The notes under the pieces are model-generated. The model was given only the letters and a program-made list of their open reading frames with translations, did no database searches and was not told the origin of the DNA. Position numbers and translations under genes: made by a program. A stretch of DNA of 64,000 nucleotides from Fulvivirga sp. M361 (GTDB lineage Bacteria > Bacteroidota > Bacteroidia > Cytophagales > Cyclobacteriaceae), in the NCBI RefSeq assembly GCF_007097395.1, contig NZ_VKDC01000009.1, positions 62,001-126,000 of the forward strand, given 5' to 3'. Position 1 is the stretch's first letter. Each line of letters begins with the position of its first letter. Positions 47,401 to 55,729 of this stretch are shown here, in pieces.

Positions 47401-47603
47401 GAAAAAGCAGTCTCACGCTCTATAGTCATGAAAAACTCGGCAAGCGACGCATTTTTTAAGTTAACATTAATATCAACGTCAAACACACTTTGGGCGCTCC
47501 CTTCACGGGCAATAAGCGACGTAAAAAGCATTGTTTGAGTAATCAGGCCATAAAGTGTGTACTTACTTAGCATACGTATAGCTAGTAAAAGTTTTTTTTT
47601 CAT
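44493..47603 (-). CDS. TonB-dependent outer-membrane receptor with STN and carboxypeptidase-regulatory-like domains
   Basis: 1036 aa. Signal peptide ending near GSAQS, then an STN (secretin/TonB N-terminal) signalling domain (about 40-115), a carboxypeptidase-D regulatory-like domain (about 130-215: GSVSGRVLDENGLPLPGATV), the plug (KRVPGITMQNDQGEARDIII) and a 22-strand barrel. The STN domain lets it signal to the FecR gene product upstream. No SusD partner is present, so a small ligand (phytate, iron chelate or inositol phosphate) is more likely than a glycan. The C-terminus GIKFDLFKN is typical of beta-barrel ends. Confidence 0.92.
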   Translation of the reverse strand: MKKKLLLAIRMLSKYTLYGLITQTMLFTSLIAREGSAQSVFDVDINVNLKNASLAEFFMTIERETAFSFVYSNDKINTAKKIKLTNDYESLGELLTEISRSSKLRFKQINYNIVVDKHKSSARVKMAMGSVSGRVLDENGLPLPGATVILTETSKGAVTDLRGEFFIAKVNEGDYTLNVSYLGYEQVNQPVTVTAGQSSSLDIKMSPGVTLGNEVLVLGDRLKGQAKALNQQKTNSNITNVIAADQIGRFPDANVGDALKRVPGITMQNDQGEARDIIIRGLAPQLNSVTLNGERIPSAEGDNRRVQMDLIPSDMIQTIQVNKAVTPDMDADAIGGSVNLVTRQAPSGLRISGTAASGLNFLSEKPIWTGALVIGDRIMNDKLGVIFSASYNNHEFGSDNAEAVWIENDQFGAVIDEFDIRTYTVQRVRRSTSLNLDYKINDNHTLFLNSIYNWRDDWENRFRYRVGKLEDSFDDGTVTQLEPGLFTALGRIGRQSKGGIGSDRVQNTRLEDQRMRNISLKGEHLFSNVKLNWSGTYARASEERPDERYIRFREGDLPVTIDIRNPERPLVTSNAENQWQNLSLNDITDERQFTFEEDLNGRLDLRLPINENVFIKAGGRYRNKFKKRDNSFTEYEPVNTADFDPMINVPVTDISKSNYLVGSQYQAGYFAQKEFLGSLDLQNPALFDKSDIPEEYAPGNYTAREKIFAGYAMFDAQITPQFSLLGGLRVEHTDIDYNGFSFDVDTEEIGTTNGTDSYTNVLPGLHLKYDLSESTVLRLAWTNTIARPNYFDLVPFQQFDPDGPELSTGNPNLLPAVSMNLDLMAEKYFKSVGLVSAGAFYKDIDDFIYSRSIENFDARPLGINETDVEFETPENGGTAEIYGFEVSFQRQLDFLPGIWKGFGVYLNYTYTQSSTDGIEGREGEDLALPGTAENMFNASLSYETDKLVLRASLNFASDYIDELGGDAFNDRYYDKQTFLDLNGSYAFTPQWRFFFEVNNLTNQPLRYYQGIEERTMQIEFYNVRFNAGIKFDLFKN

Positions 47604-47699
47604 AATTTTAATTAGTTTGAGGTTAGAGATACTTGACTTTAAACTTTAGTACACCTTATCGATCGTTTCCAGGCGTTGAGATAAGGCGTCTCATTATAA

Positions 47700-47724
47700 G
47701 CCGGGCCTGCCAGCCCGGTTTTTT
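47700..47724. terminator. GC-rich hairpin after fecR-type gene
   Basis: CCGGGC (47701-47706) pairs with GCCCGG (47713-47718), loop CTGCCA, with T-run on the + strand side (47719-47724). For the minus-strand operon it lies directly after the FecR stop without a T-run, so it more likely protects the mRNA end or ends antisense transcripts. Confidence 0.5.
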
Positions 47725-48724
47725 ATTTACATCCGTTCCCGGAGAGGATTACTTGTTTTCCATTTTTTTCGTAGTTAATTCCTGTACCTATTTTAATTGC
47801 ATTCAATACATTCACGAGATTCTCATCCATGAATTTACCCGTAAGGCGGCACCCTTGTATTTGGGTACCTTCAAATGCTACATCTATGTTGTACCACTTT
47901 TCGAGGCGCTTGGCCACCTCGGCCAGCCGACTGTTTTCGAACCATAAGATATTTTCCTTCCATGCCAGTATAGAAGCCATGCTTGCTTCTCTTTTCAGGA
48001 GATCGCGTGTTTCACGATTATAAACGGCTTCTTCTTCTGGTACCAGTACAGCAGAACTGCCTGCACTGCTTTTCACTAGTACCTTGCCAGTGGCCACGCT
48101 TACGGCAACTTCATTCGTTTCATCAAAAGATTTAATATTAAAGGAAGTCCCCAACACAGTCGTTGTGAGGCCATCAGTTACTACAGTAAAAGGCCTGGAT
48201 TTATCAGGTATTATGTCGAAAAAGGCTTCTCCGGTAAGTGTCACACGTCTTTCTTTTACCGAGAAAACTTCAGGAAAGCGTAAGGTACTTCCAGCATTCA
48301 GTTTAATTAATGATCCGTCAGGTAATCGAAAAGTAGATTTTTGTCCGTTAGGATTTTGCTTGACCACATATGCCGGGAGTTGGGTTTGCTCGTTATTGTT
48401 TAAATAAAAGCCAATGAAAGCACCACTTAGAATGGCAAATGATGCCGCTACTGCATACCACCAGCGATTCTTGGCTCGTACCGGTGTATGAAGTTGAAGT
48501 TGCTCATGAGCCTCTATCTTATCGTTTAAAAGATCCAGCCCACGTTTTAAGTCGAAAGATTTCTGATCGTTATATTCTTTATTATATATTTCCACATATT
48601 CCTGAAAGATGTTCATATGCTGAGGGTTTTCGGCTAACCAGTTATGTAGTTTCTCCACTTCGCTCAATGATGCCTCATTGCTCAGGTGTTTTAGAATAAG
48701 TTCTTCAGGTATCTGATTTTGCAT
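47723..48724 (-). CDS. FecR-family anti-sigma factor
   Basis: 333 aa. N-terminal cytoplasmic helical part (SEVEKLHNWLAENPQHMNIF), membrane helix about 89-108 (WYAVAASFAILSGAFIGFYL), then the periplasmic FecR domain (FRLPDGSLIKLNAGSTLRFP, GEAFFDI) and a C-terminal DUF4974-like part (GCRLTGKFMDENLVNVLNAI). FecR passes the ligand signal from the receptor's STN domain to the ECF sigma factor. Its position between sigma factor and receptor fits the classic fecI-fecR-fecA order. Confidence 0.93.
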   Translation of the reverse strand: MQNQIPEELILKHLSNEASLSEVEKLHNWLAENPQHMNIFQEYVEIYNKEYNDQKSFDLKRGLDLLNDKIEAHEQLQLHTPVRAKNRWWYAVAASFAILSGAFIGFYLNNNEQTQLPAYVVKQNPNGQKSTFRLPDGSLIKLNAGSTLRFPEVFSVKERRVTLTGEAFFDIIPDKSRPFTVVTDGLTTTVLGTSFNIKSFDETNEVAVSVATGKVLVKSSAGSSAVLVPEEEAVYNRETRDLLKREASMASILAWKENILWFENSRLAEVAKRLEKWYNIDVAFEGTQIQGCRLTGKFMDENLVNVLNAIKIGTGINYEKNGKQVILSGNGCK

Positions 48725-48961
48725 AGCCCCTCTTTTGTCTTTAGAGAGCCGAAAAATGTAAATACACCCCTATTTGAAGCGGTTTATGAAATTGTTAATT
48801 GTGACGGCATGTTTTTAACAATTAGGCAACATTATCAGAAGGGATTAATTTGGGCAATAATTAGCCAGATGCTACTCATTGATTCAGCTTGTAAAGCATT
48901 ACAGGCTTCAAGAACCATTTGAATCGAAATTATGACAATTATCTCCCAAACGAGATGGTCG

Positions 48962-49516
48962 TCATGTTTCTTCCACTTGATAATTAACGACAGCCCGGCG
49001 TATGGCCTTTAGGGCCTTAAGCATATGATTTTCTACGGTCTTTATAGAAATATTCAAGACGTCACTGACTTCCTGGTATTTCAGGCCATCTATTTTATGG
49101 AGCTTAAAAATTTGCTTGCACTTACCAGGTAGCGTATTGTAGGCTTGTTTATACGTGTTGGACAGCTCTTGATACAAGTAATCACTTTCCGGAGTACGAT
49201 CAATGACCATTCGAGCACTTTCGTCTTCAATTTCTTCGAAGATCACACTTTTCTCACCAACTGCCTTTAACGCATGGTTCCTCACTGACCGAAATAAGTA
49301 GGCTTTAACAGAGTGATTAATTTCAAGGTGGTGCCGATCTCGCCATAAAATAAAGAAAATATCAGACACTACTTCTTCTGCCAGTTCTTCCTTCTTTACG
49401 ATTAACATGGCGAAATTACATAGACTGGAGTAGTATTGTTCAAATAATATTTCCAGCGCCTTGCGATCATTGGCCTTTACCTGTTTATACAATTTGACTT
49501 GTTGATATCTCTCCAT
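48962..49516 (-). CDS. ECF RNA polymerase sigma factor (FecI-like)
   Basis: 184 aa. Sigma region 2 is seen in LFEQYYSSLCNFAMLIVKKEELAEEVVSDIFFILWRD split over residues 24-60, and region 4 in KQIFKLHKIDGLKYQEVSDVLNISIKTVENHMLKALK split over about 138-175. This is the Bacteroidota ECF group with sigma-70 family type-1 layout. It should drive transcription of the FecR, receptor, phytase and phosphatase genes when FecR releases it. 237 bp separate it from fecR, more than in the usual tight pair. Confidence 0.92.
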   Translation of the reverse strand: MERYQQVKLYKQVKANDRKALEILFEQYYSSLCNFAMLIVKKEELAEEVVSDIFFILWRDRHHLEINHSVKAYLFRSVRNHALKAVGEKSVIFEEIEDESARMVIDRTPESDYLYQELSNTYKQAYNTLPGKCKQIFKLHKIDGLKYQEVSDVLNISIKTVENHMLKALKAIRRAVVNYQVEET

Positions 49517-49723
49517 AATTATCTTTTGAGATCAACCTCAAAAATTGGCGATAAAGTGTGGCTTGCCAAGCTTTATGAATTACTAAATTTTTAAGCTTTA
49601 AATGCCAGTGAAGGCTTAGTTCGCGGAAATTTACGTATTCCTGATAAAATGTTAAGGGAATGTTAAAACACCCATGATAATATGTTATTTTCTTAAATTT
49701 CACATTCGGTTTAAGTTTAAAAA

Positions 49724-50989
49724 ATGAGGAGAAATGCCATTCGAGTACTGATTATTATGGCTACCATTAGCATTTTAGGGGTAGTGGCAGTTCAGGTATA
49801 TTGGTTTAAAAAAGCCTTTAATACTGAGGAAGAGCAGTTTAATCGGGACGTAAATACCGCACTTTTTAATGTGGCGAACCAGTTTTTTGAAATTAGTGAA
49901 ACGGCTGTACCGTCTAATAACCCCATTCAGCAATTGAATACCAACTATTACGTTGTAATGATCAATCGAGACATAGATGCTAATTTGTTGGAATACCTGT
50001 TACGTGCCGAATTTGAAAAGAGGAACATTACAGTGGATTTTGAGTATGGTATCTATGACTGTTCCAGCGACAAAATGGTCTACGGAAATTATGTGAGTTT
50101 TGACGAAGAGGCTTCTGCAGGTGAAACCAGTATATTACCAAAGTGGGAAAACCAAAGTTACTATTTCGGAGTTCAGTTCCCTGATAAGACTTCGATCATA
50201 AAAGAACGTATGGGTATCTGGATTTTTTCTTCTACTGTGTTATTGATAGTGGTCATCTTCTTTAGCTATGCAATGTTTGTCATTTTAAAGCAAAGGCGTC
50301 TTTCCGAAGTTCAAAAGGACTTTATCAATAACATGACCCATGAGTTTAAAACACCTATTTCCACCATTGCACTTTCCGCAGAAGTACTAAAAAGCCCGGG
50401 CATTACGAAACAACCGGAGCGTCTTATCAATTACGCCACCATAATAGAAAATGAGAACCAAAGGTTAAAAAACCAGGTGGAGCGTGTACTTCAGATGGCC
50501 AGTGTGAACAAGAGAGGGATGACGTTGAAAAAAGAAAACCTTTCACTTCATGGCATTGTTCATGAAGCACTCAAAGCAATGCGGCATCGCTTAGAAGAAA
50601 ACAATACAAAGATGGAGCTGGCCCTAAAGGCTGAAAATGATCTTATACTGGCGGATAGGCTTCATTTGGTAAATGTTATGTATAATCTTATTGACAATGC
50701 ACTTAAATACCGTAAAGATGATCTGGCTATTAACATTAACACGCAAAATTTTAACAATCACATAAATATTGAAATAATTGATAATGGAATAGGAATTGAC
50801 AAAGCAAATTTGAAAAAGATATTCGATAAATTTTTTCGAGTGCCTACCGGTAATATTCACGATGTTAAAGGATTCGGTTTGGGCCTTAATTATGTTAGGT
50901 TAGTAGTGCTTGCCCACGGAGGTTCAGTAAGTGTTTTTAGCGAAGCTGGTGAAGGCACAAAATTTTTAATATCATTAAGAAATGCATGA
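49724..50989 (+). CDS. Sensor histidine kinase (HisKA/HATPase_c)
   Basis: 421 aa. Two membrane helices (about 7-27 and 164-187) enclose a periplasmic domain of about 135 residues. HisKA with H206 in NNMTHEFKTPISTIALSAEVL, then HATPase_c with N-box YNLIDNALKY, G1 DNGIGID, G2 GFGLGLNYV. An orthodox kinase that phosphorylates the OmpR-type regulator encoded next, with an 8-bp overlap between them. It is divergent from the ECF sigma factor gene, but there is no evidence of functional linkage. Confidence 0.94.
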   Translation: MRRNAIRVLIIMATISILGVVAVQVYWFKKAFNTEEEQFNRDVNTALFNVANQFFEISETAVPSNNPIQQLNTNYYVVMINRDIDANLLEYLLRAEFEKRNITVDFEYGIYDCSSDKMVYGNYVSFDEEASAGETSILPKWENQSYYFGVQFPDKTSIIKERMGIWIFSSTVLLIVVIFFSYAMFVILKQRRLSEVQKDFINNMTHEFKTPISTIALSAEVLKSPGITKQPERLINYATIIENENQRLKNQVERVLQMASVNKRGMTLKKENLSLHGIVHEALKAMRHRLEENNTKMELALKAENDLILADRLHLVNVMYNLIDNALKYRKDDLAININTQNFNNHINIEIIDNGIGIDKANLKKIFDKFFRVPTGNIHDVKGFGLGLNYVRLVVLAHGGSVSVFSEAGEGTKFLISLRNA

Positions 50990-51665
50990 TATAAACATTT
51001 TACTTGTTGAAGACGATGAGAGTTTGGGATATGTCATTAAAGACAATCTGGAGCTAAGAGAATATGAAGTCCAATGGTGCAAAGACGGTCAGGATGGCAT
51101 AAATACCTATCAAAGTGGTATTTATGATCTGTGTATATTGGATGTAATGCTACCCAAAAAGGATGGATTTGAATTGGCGGAAAACATCCGGTCGCGAGAT
51201 AAGAACATCCCGATACTCTTTTTAACCGCCAAATCCATGCAACAAGATAAATTGGAAGGGTTTCGGCGTGGAGGTGATGATTATATCACCAAGCCCTTTA
51301 GCATGGACGAACTAGTTTACAGAATGGAAGTTTTTTTGAAAAGGCGTACTACTGATAAACACCGGGGTACTTATCAACTGGGAGGATATTTTTTTGATTA
51401 CAACGGACTCAAACTGTCTATGGACAGCGATGAACGGGTTCTTACACAAAAAGAAGCTGACGTACTCAAATATTTTGCAGATAACCTGGGGCAGGTAGTT
51501 AAGCGCAAAAGTATTCTCAAATCCATTTGGGGTGAGAATGACTACTTCATGGGCAGGAGCCTGGATGTGTTCATTTCCAAATTACGTAAATACTTGAAAG
51601 CGGAACCTCGCCTTGAAATCATTAACATTCATGGGGTGGGTTTTAAATTGAATTTGAGGGATTGA
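50982..51665 (+). CDS. OmpR-family response regulator
   Basis: 227 aa. Receiver with D11-D12, phospho-acceptor D54 in LCILDVMLPKKDGFE, T in FLTAKS and K in ITKPFSMDE. The C-terminal winged helix (residues 130-227) contains LTQKEADVLKYFADNLGQVV and SLDVFISKLRKYLK. Partner of the kinase encoded immediately upstream (8-bp overlap). Controlled genes cannot be seen here. Confidence 0.94.
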   Translation: MHDINILLVEDDESLGYVIKDNLELREYEVQWCKDGQDGINTYQSGIYDLCILDVMLPKKDGFELAENIRSRDKNIPILFLTAKSMQQDKLEGFRRGGDDYITKPFSMDELVYRMEVFLKRRTTDKHRGTYQLGGYFFDYNGLKLSMDSDERVLTQKEADVLKYFADNLGQVVKRKSILKSIWGENDYFMGRSLDVFISKLRKYLKAEPRLEIINIHGVGFKLNLRD

Positions 51666-52187
51666 TTTACATTACTCCTTAATGCAGTGTAATGAGGAAA
51701 ACTCAATTTTTCCTATCAAAAGTGTGACGCTGAAAATGTGTTTAGGCAACTGAAATGCTTCAAAATGACCAACCTTGGTCATTGACATTAAACTCAAATT
51801 GAGCCTTTTTTACCTAAAAAAAAGGACTCTTATTATATACTTTAACAGAGTCAGTTTCTTAGCTTTTCAAAGCTTTATAAATATGAAACATGTCATCATG
51901 TGAGTGTATGTTACAAGAATAGAATGCTAAGCGTGATGTGTTTAGTGGGCCAATATTCTATCGAAGAGTAATTCCTCGCACCAAACAAAGGGTAGATTGT
52001 GATTGATTACTAAATTGAGGTGTAGGTTGAGTGCCCCGTCTAGGGCATAACCCCAAAATGGACAACTACGGTTCTTTTGGGGTTTTTTAATTTATAAAGA
52101 AACGGATGTGTATCTGAAAGCAAACTTGTCGTTTATAAGGACATAAATTCAATAGTGCACCATCTCTTTCAGCCCATATCATTCTCT
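51666..52187. other. 522-bp gene-free region with terminator
   Basis: Between the OmpR-type regulator and the convergent DUF3253 gene. It holds an unexplained rightward terminator (52049-52090) with no ORF just upstream. A short imperfect inverted repeat CTCAA-A-TTGAG followed by CCTTTTTT sits around 51794-51811. Either a long 3' UTR of the regulator or a separate small RNA gene ending at the hairpin. Confidence 0.45.
52049..52090 (+). terminator. Intrinsic terminator without obvious upstream gene
   Basis: AACCCCAAAA (52049-52058) pairs perfectly with TTTTGGGGTT (52075-52084), loop 16, followed by TTTTAATTT. It is 384 bases after the last + strand stop codon, so the transcript it ends is not obvious. 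Confidence 0.7.
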
Positions 52188-52439
52188 TCAGGTATTTAAT
52201 TTAAGATGGATTGATTCTTCAGCTTGATAAATGTGCGGGAAAGATTGACAGGACTGGGCATTAATAATATGCCCGGAAATCACCATTTCCTGTGCCACTA
52301 ATTTTACTAAATCCATTTGCTCTTTCCAGTGTTCAGGAGAAAGCTGGCGAGCTACTTCAGAAAGGCTAAAACTCTTATCTTTACCCCTTTCAATGGCTAG
52401 AGATAAAATAACTTCTTTTATTTTGCTTGCTTCTATCAT
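52188..52439 (-). CDS. DUF3253 family small protein (winged-helix-like)
   Basis: 83 aa. The pattern IxxxILSLAIERGKDKSFSLSEVARQLSPEHWKEQMDLVK (split over residues 7-45) matches DUF3253, a small protein with a winged-helix-like fold of unknown role. The ending QAEESIHLKLN corresponds to the family's GPIRLR tail. Could be a DNA-binding protein, but no target is known. Stands alone on the minus strand. Confidence 0.82.
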   Translation of the reverse strand: MIEASKIKEVILSLAIERGKDKSFSLSEVARQLSPEHWKEQMDLVKLVAQEMVISGHIINAQSCQSFPHIYQAEESIHLKLNT

Positions 52440-52793
52440 CTTGTATCAATCGAATAAACAAAGAAGTTTATAAACAGGTTCTCTTAGGAGTAAATATTGT
52501 CTGAGAAAAACGCGTTCTTACGCTAAAACAGCCGGCCTTAACATAAAGTTACTTGCCTCGGTTGTTGATTAATCTTTATAACCTTAGGAATTGCGTTGAA
52601 ACAAGTGCGATCTTAACACGCCATTTCTATGATACGATCAACATTTTCCTATCATTATTATACTAGACATTGAACACCGGCGAGATTAATTTTGTTAGTC
52701 ACATGTGATGTACAAAGAATGGTTTTATCACATAACTAGGCCCATTTGTATAATACCCCTTTCGTTGACCACAGAAATGGAAGTTAAATTAGA
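52440..52793. other. 354-bp divergent gene-free region between DUF3253 and DUF429 genes
   Basis: No gene seen. TAATTTTG at 52687-52694 fits the Bacteroidota -7 element TAnnTTTG (8 of 8), but the nearest upstream TTG (52670-52672) is only 14 bases away, shorter than usual. A 10-bp palindrome TCACATGTGA is at 52699-52708, about where transcription would start. Not enough for a promoter call. Confidence 0.4.
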
Positions 52794-53396
52794 GTGAGGA
52801 GAAATAGTGTAGTGAACGATGTAACAAACAGTAGTAATGTGTTTATAGGGATTGATTACGGTGCAAGAAAGGCAGGTACTACGGCTTTGTGCTGGGAGGA
52901 GAAAGGAGGGCTACGTGTAGAGCAGTCTGAGAAAGATAGGGATGCAGATGGTTTTATACTGCATAAAGTGCAACAGTTATGTCCTGAGACAATCTATCTT
53001 GATGCGCCGCTCAGCCTTCCTATGGTATATAGCCGTCCTGGTCAGGATTATTTCTACCGGGAATCTGACAAAATGCTGGGAGCTATGTCTCCAATGTTTT
53101 TAGGTGGCCTTACGGCCAGGGCGATGCGACTAAAATTTACATTAGAGCAGATTGACATTAAAGTATTTGAAATTTATCCGGCCGGACTTGTAAAAAGTAT
53201 TTCAGCAGGTGCTTTTTATAAAAAAGATTTGGATGCTTTTGCTAAAGAAATTGAAGAAAAAATGCACATAACATGCCCTGCATTAACCAGTTGGCATCAG
53301 GCAGATGCTGTATTGGCCTGGTGCAGTGGCTTACGTCATCACAAAGGAGTAAATGCGTCTTATGGACGACAAGAAGAAGGAATCGTTATTATTTAA
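52794..53396 (+). CDS. DUF429 family protein (predicted RNase H-fold nuclease)
   Basis: 200 aa from GTG 52794; in-frame GTG codons at 52812 and 52839 are possible too, the last giving a start directly before the conserved FIGIDYGARKAG strand. DAPLSLP and YFYRESDKMLG, with LGGLTARAMRLK, are hallmarks of DUF429, which has an RNase H-like fold and is often found with nucleic-acid genes. No function is proven. It precedes a protease gene by 47 bp. Confidence 0.8.
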   Translation: MRRNSVVNDVTNSSNVFIGIDYGARKAGTTALCWEEKGGLRVEQSEKDRDADGFILHKVQQLCPETIYLDAPLSLPMVYSRPGQDYFYRESDKMLGAMSPMFLGGLTARAMRLKFTLEQIDIKVFEIYPAGLVKSISAGAFYKKDLDAFAKEIEEKMHITCPALTSWHQADAVLAWCSGLRHHKGVNASYGRQEEGIVII

Positions 53397-53443
53397 GATA
53401 CATTTTTGACGTAATTTACGTTAACCCGGGAAATGATGAGATT

Positions 53444-54832
53444 ATGATGCAACTGAATCACAGGCTCTTTTTACTTGTACTGTCGACTATTTTATTTATA
53501 AGTTCTTGTGGAGATGATGAGGGTTCGGCTACTAGTGAGACCGAACAGGTGAACCAATGGATACTCAGTGTGATGGAGGAGGTCTATTTTTGGACAGATG
53601 AAATTCCTGCCAACCCTAACCTGTCTCAAGACCCCGGCAACTTCTTCACTTCATTACTTTCTTCACAAGATCGCTTTTCAGCAATATTTGCAGATTTTAA
53701 TGAGCTTACTAATCAGCTGGATGGTGTGGTGATGGAAGCAGGCTATGAACTGGCGGTGGTAAGAGAGAATGGTACCAATAACGTAGTAGGGGCCATTACT
53801 TATATAAAGGAGAATAGCCCGGCCCAATCAGCTGGCTTGCAGAGAGGCGATATAATACGTAGAATAAGTGGTCAGGCCATGAATACGAACAATTTCAGGT
53901 CGGTTTTACAAAATATTTCTCAGAATCATACCATTGATTATGAACGATTCAATTTTGATACTAATCAAAATGAATCTTTTCAACAGGATATCTCTGTTAT
54001 TCAGCTTTCAGAGAATCCTAATTTTCTTGACACTACTTATACTACACAGAATGGAAAGAAGGTGGGTTATTATGTATATAACTTTTTTTCCCAGGGAGTA
54101 GGAAGTTCTACACAGTATCGTGATGAAATGGACCAGATATTTGCCGGCTTCAAAGCAGCAAATATAGATGAATTGATATTGGATTTGAGGTATAACAGCG
54201 GTGGATCAGTAGCTTCAGCTACTAACTTTGCAAGCCTTATTGCTCCTGGCGTTACCAGCGAAACGGTATTTTTCTTGAACCGATGGAATGATTTGCTGCA
54301 GCAGGAGTTTGAAAACGATCCAAAGTTTGAGAGCTCTCTTCGAGGTAATTTTCTTGAAAAAACAGAGAACATTGGTGACAACCTTACCTCACAGCGTATT
54401 TTCGTACTGGTAGGGCCTGGCACAGCCAGCGCCAGTGAGCTGATGATCAATGGGTTAATTCCATTTTTGAATGTGATTATCATCGGAGGTACCACGGTAG
54501 GTAAGAATGTAGGCTCAATACCGATAGAGGATACGGAAAACCCGGACAATAACTATGGGTTGTTACCTATTGTTTTTCAAATCGCGAACAGTCTGGGGCA
54601 GTCAGATTACGCTGACGGTTTTGTGCCGGGCCCGGAGTTCCAGGTCACAGATTTTCAGTTTCCTCTGCGGCAATTAGGGGATGTAGAAGAGCCTTTGCTT
54701 TCGGCTGCGTTAGCCGAAATTGAGGGGCAGTTAGGCGGTAGAAAAAGCTCCGCTAAAAGTGACATTGACGTTGATTATTTGATGTCTACGAAAGAATTGA
54801 ATCCGGTTAGGCAGGAATTAGTCATTAGATAA
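53444..54832 (+). CDS. S41-family C-terminal processing peptidase, lipoprotein
   Basis: 462 aa. The start at ATG 53444 (or 53447) is chosen over the long in-frame leader because it gives a lipobox signal peptide ending at Cys22 (LFISSCGDDE). A PDZ domain is at about 90-190 (VVGAITYIKENSPAQSAGLQRGD), then the tail-specific protease core with catalytic Ser in GPGTASASELMINGL and Lys in GTTVGKNVGS. LDLRYNSGGSV is the adjacent conserved strand. A surface- or periplasm-anchored CtpA/Prc-type protease. Its natural substrates are unknown. Confidence 0.92.
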   Translation: MMQLNHRLFLLVLSTILFISSCGDDEGSATSETEQVNQWILSVMEEVYFWTDEIPANPNLSQDPGNFFTSLLSSQDRFSAIFADFNELTNQLDGVVMEAGYELAVVRENGTNNVVGAITYIKENSPAQSAGLQRGDIIRRISGQAMNTNNFRSVLQNISQNHTIDYERFNFDTNQNESFQQDISVIQLSENPNFLDTTYTTQNGKKVGYYVYNFFSQGVGSSTQYRDEMDQIFAGFKAANIDELILDLRYNSGGSVASATNFASLIAPGVTSETVFFLNRWNDLLQQEFENDPKFESSLRGNFLEKTENIGDNLTSQRIFVLVGPGTASASELMINGLIPFLNVIIIGGTTVGKNVGSIPIEDTENPDNNYGLLPIVFQIANSLGQSDYADGFVPGPEFQVTDFQFPLRQLGDVEEPLLSAALAEIEGQLGGRKSSAKSDIDVDYLMSTKELNPVRQELVIR

Positions 54833-54859
54833 TAAGTTTACTTTGAGTACGCTCTTGTC

Positions 54860-55726
54860 TTAACTGACATAGTGCTTTACGATCTGCATACATTGTATTA
54901 AATACCCTCCACCAAAAAGGTTGACATGCACTAACAGAGCGTAGAGATTGTATAAATCCATCCGGCCTTCCCAATCAGGAACGAGTGGATATGTTTCATT
55001 ATATGCCTGGTAAAAACTAAGGGGTGGTTTACCAAAGAGTTGCATTAGGGCGAGGTCCATTTCACGATGAGCATAGGCAACAGCCGGATCAATTAAAGCA
55101 GGCTTACCAGCATTATCGGTCATTATATTTCCGTTCCATAGGTCCCCGTGGATCAATGCGGGAGGTTCTGTTACCAATAATACATCCAATTGCTGAAACA
55201 ACTTTTCAAAAAGCCTGATATGATCATTTTGCATTTTGCCATGATCAACGGCCAGTTTTAACTGAGGCTGTAAACGGCATCGAATAAAAAAATCTATCCA
55301 GTTTTTATGATATGCATTGTCCTGTACCAGAGAACCCATATAATTGGAATGGTCTAACCCATAATGATCAGCTGACATTTTATGAATACCAGCCAGCCCA
55401 ATGGCCAGGTCTTCCCAGTACGTTTTTACAGGAACAGAACTTTCCAAAAACTCCAATATCAAGCAGGAATGCTGTTCACCCTCATAAGTAGCGATCACTT
55501 GAGGAACAGTTATACACTGTGGTCCCTGCATCAAACGTAAACCTTTTGCTTCTTTTGTGAACATGTCAGGAAATCGGGTGGCTGAATTCCACTTGAGGAA
55601 TACATGACCTGAATGAGTTTCCAGTCGTCCACCGTTATTAATACAACCTCCTGAAGCAGATCTAAAGGACTGTAGCTCTCCCAATTCTCGGATACAGAAC
55701 TTTTTTATTTCTTCCGGGATATCCAT
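54860..55726 (-). CDS. Fructosamine kinase family protein
   Basis: 288 aa. Protein-kinase-like fold with LIHGDLWNGNIMTDNAGKPALIDPAV (split over residues about 188-212), giving the HGDxWxxN catalytic loop and IDPA metal-binding Asp. VFLKWNSAT carries the ATP-site Lys. Fructosamine-3-kinases phosphorylate ketoamines to undo glycation of proteins. It begins 3 bp after the cystathionine gamma-synthase-like gene, so one operon is likely. Confidence 0.92.
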   Translation of the reverse strand: MDIPEEIKKFCIRELGELQSFRSASGGCINNGGRLETHSGHVFLKWNSATRFPDMFTKEAKGLRLMQGPQCITVPQVIATYEGEQHSCLILEFLESSVPVKTYWEDLAIGLAGIHKMSADHYGLDHSNYMGSLVQDNAYHKNWIDFFIRCRLQPQLKLAVDHGKMQNDHIRLFEKLFQQLDVLLVTEPPALIHGDLWNGNIMTDNAGKPALIDPAVAYAHREMDLALMQLFGKPPLSFYQAYNETYPLVPDWEGRMDLYNLYALLVHVNLFGGGYLIQCMQIVKHYVS

Positions 55727-55729
55727 GGG

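Noticed and set aside
52687-52708. TAATTTTG element next to the palindrome TCACATGTGA as a promoter with operator
   Set aside because: Upstream TTG spacing of 14 bases is too short and the gene start is about 100 bases away; not strong enough to call.
53273-53443. Longer N-terminus for the S41 protease
   Set aside because: Overlaps DUF429 and lacks a signal peptide; the start at 53444 gives a lipobox.
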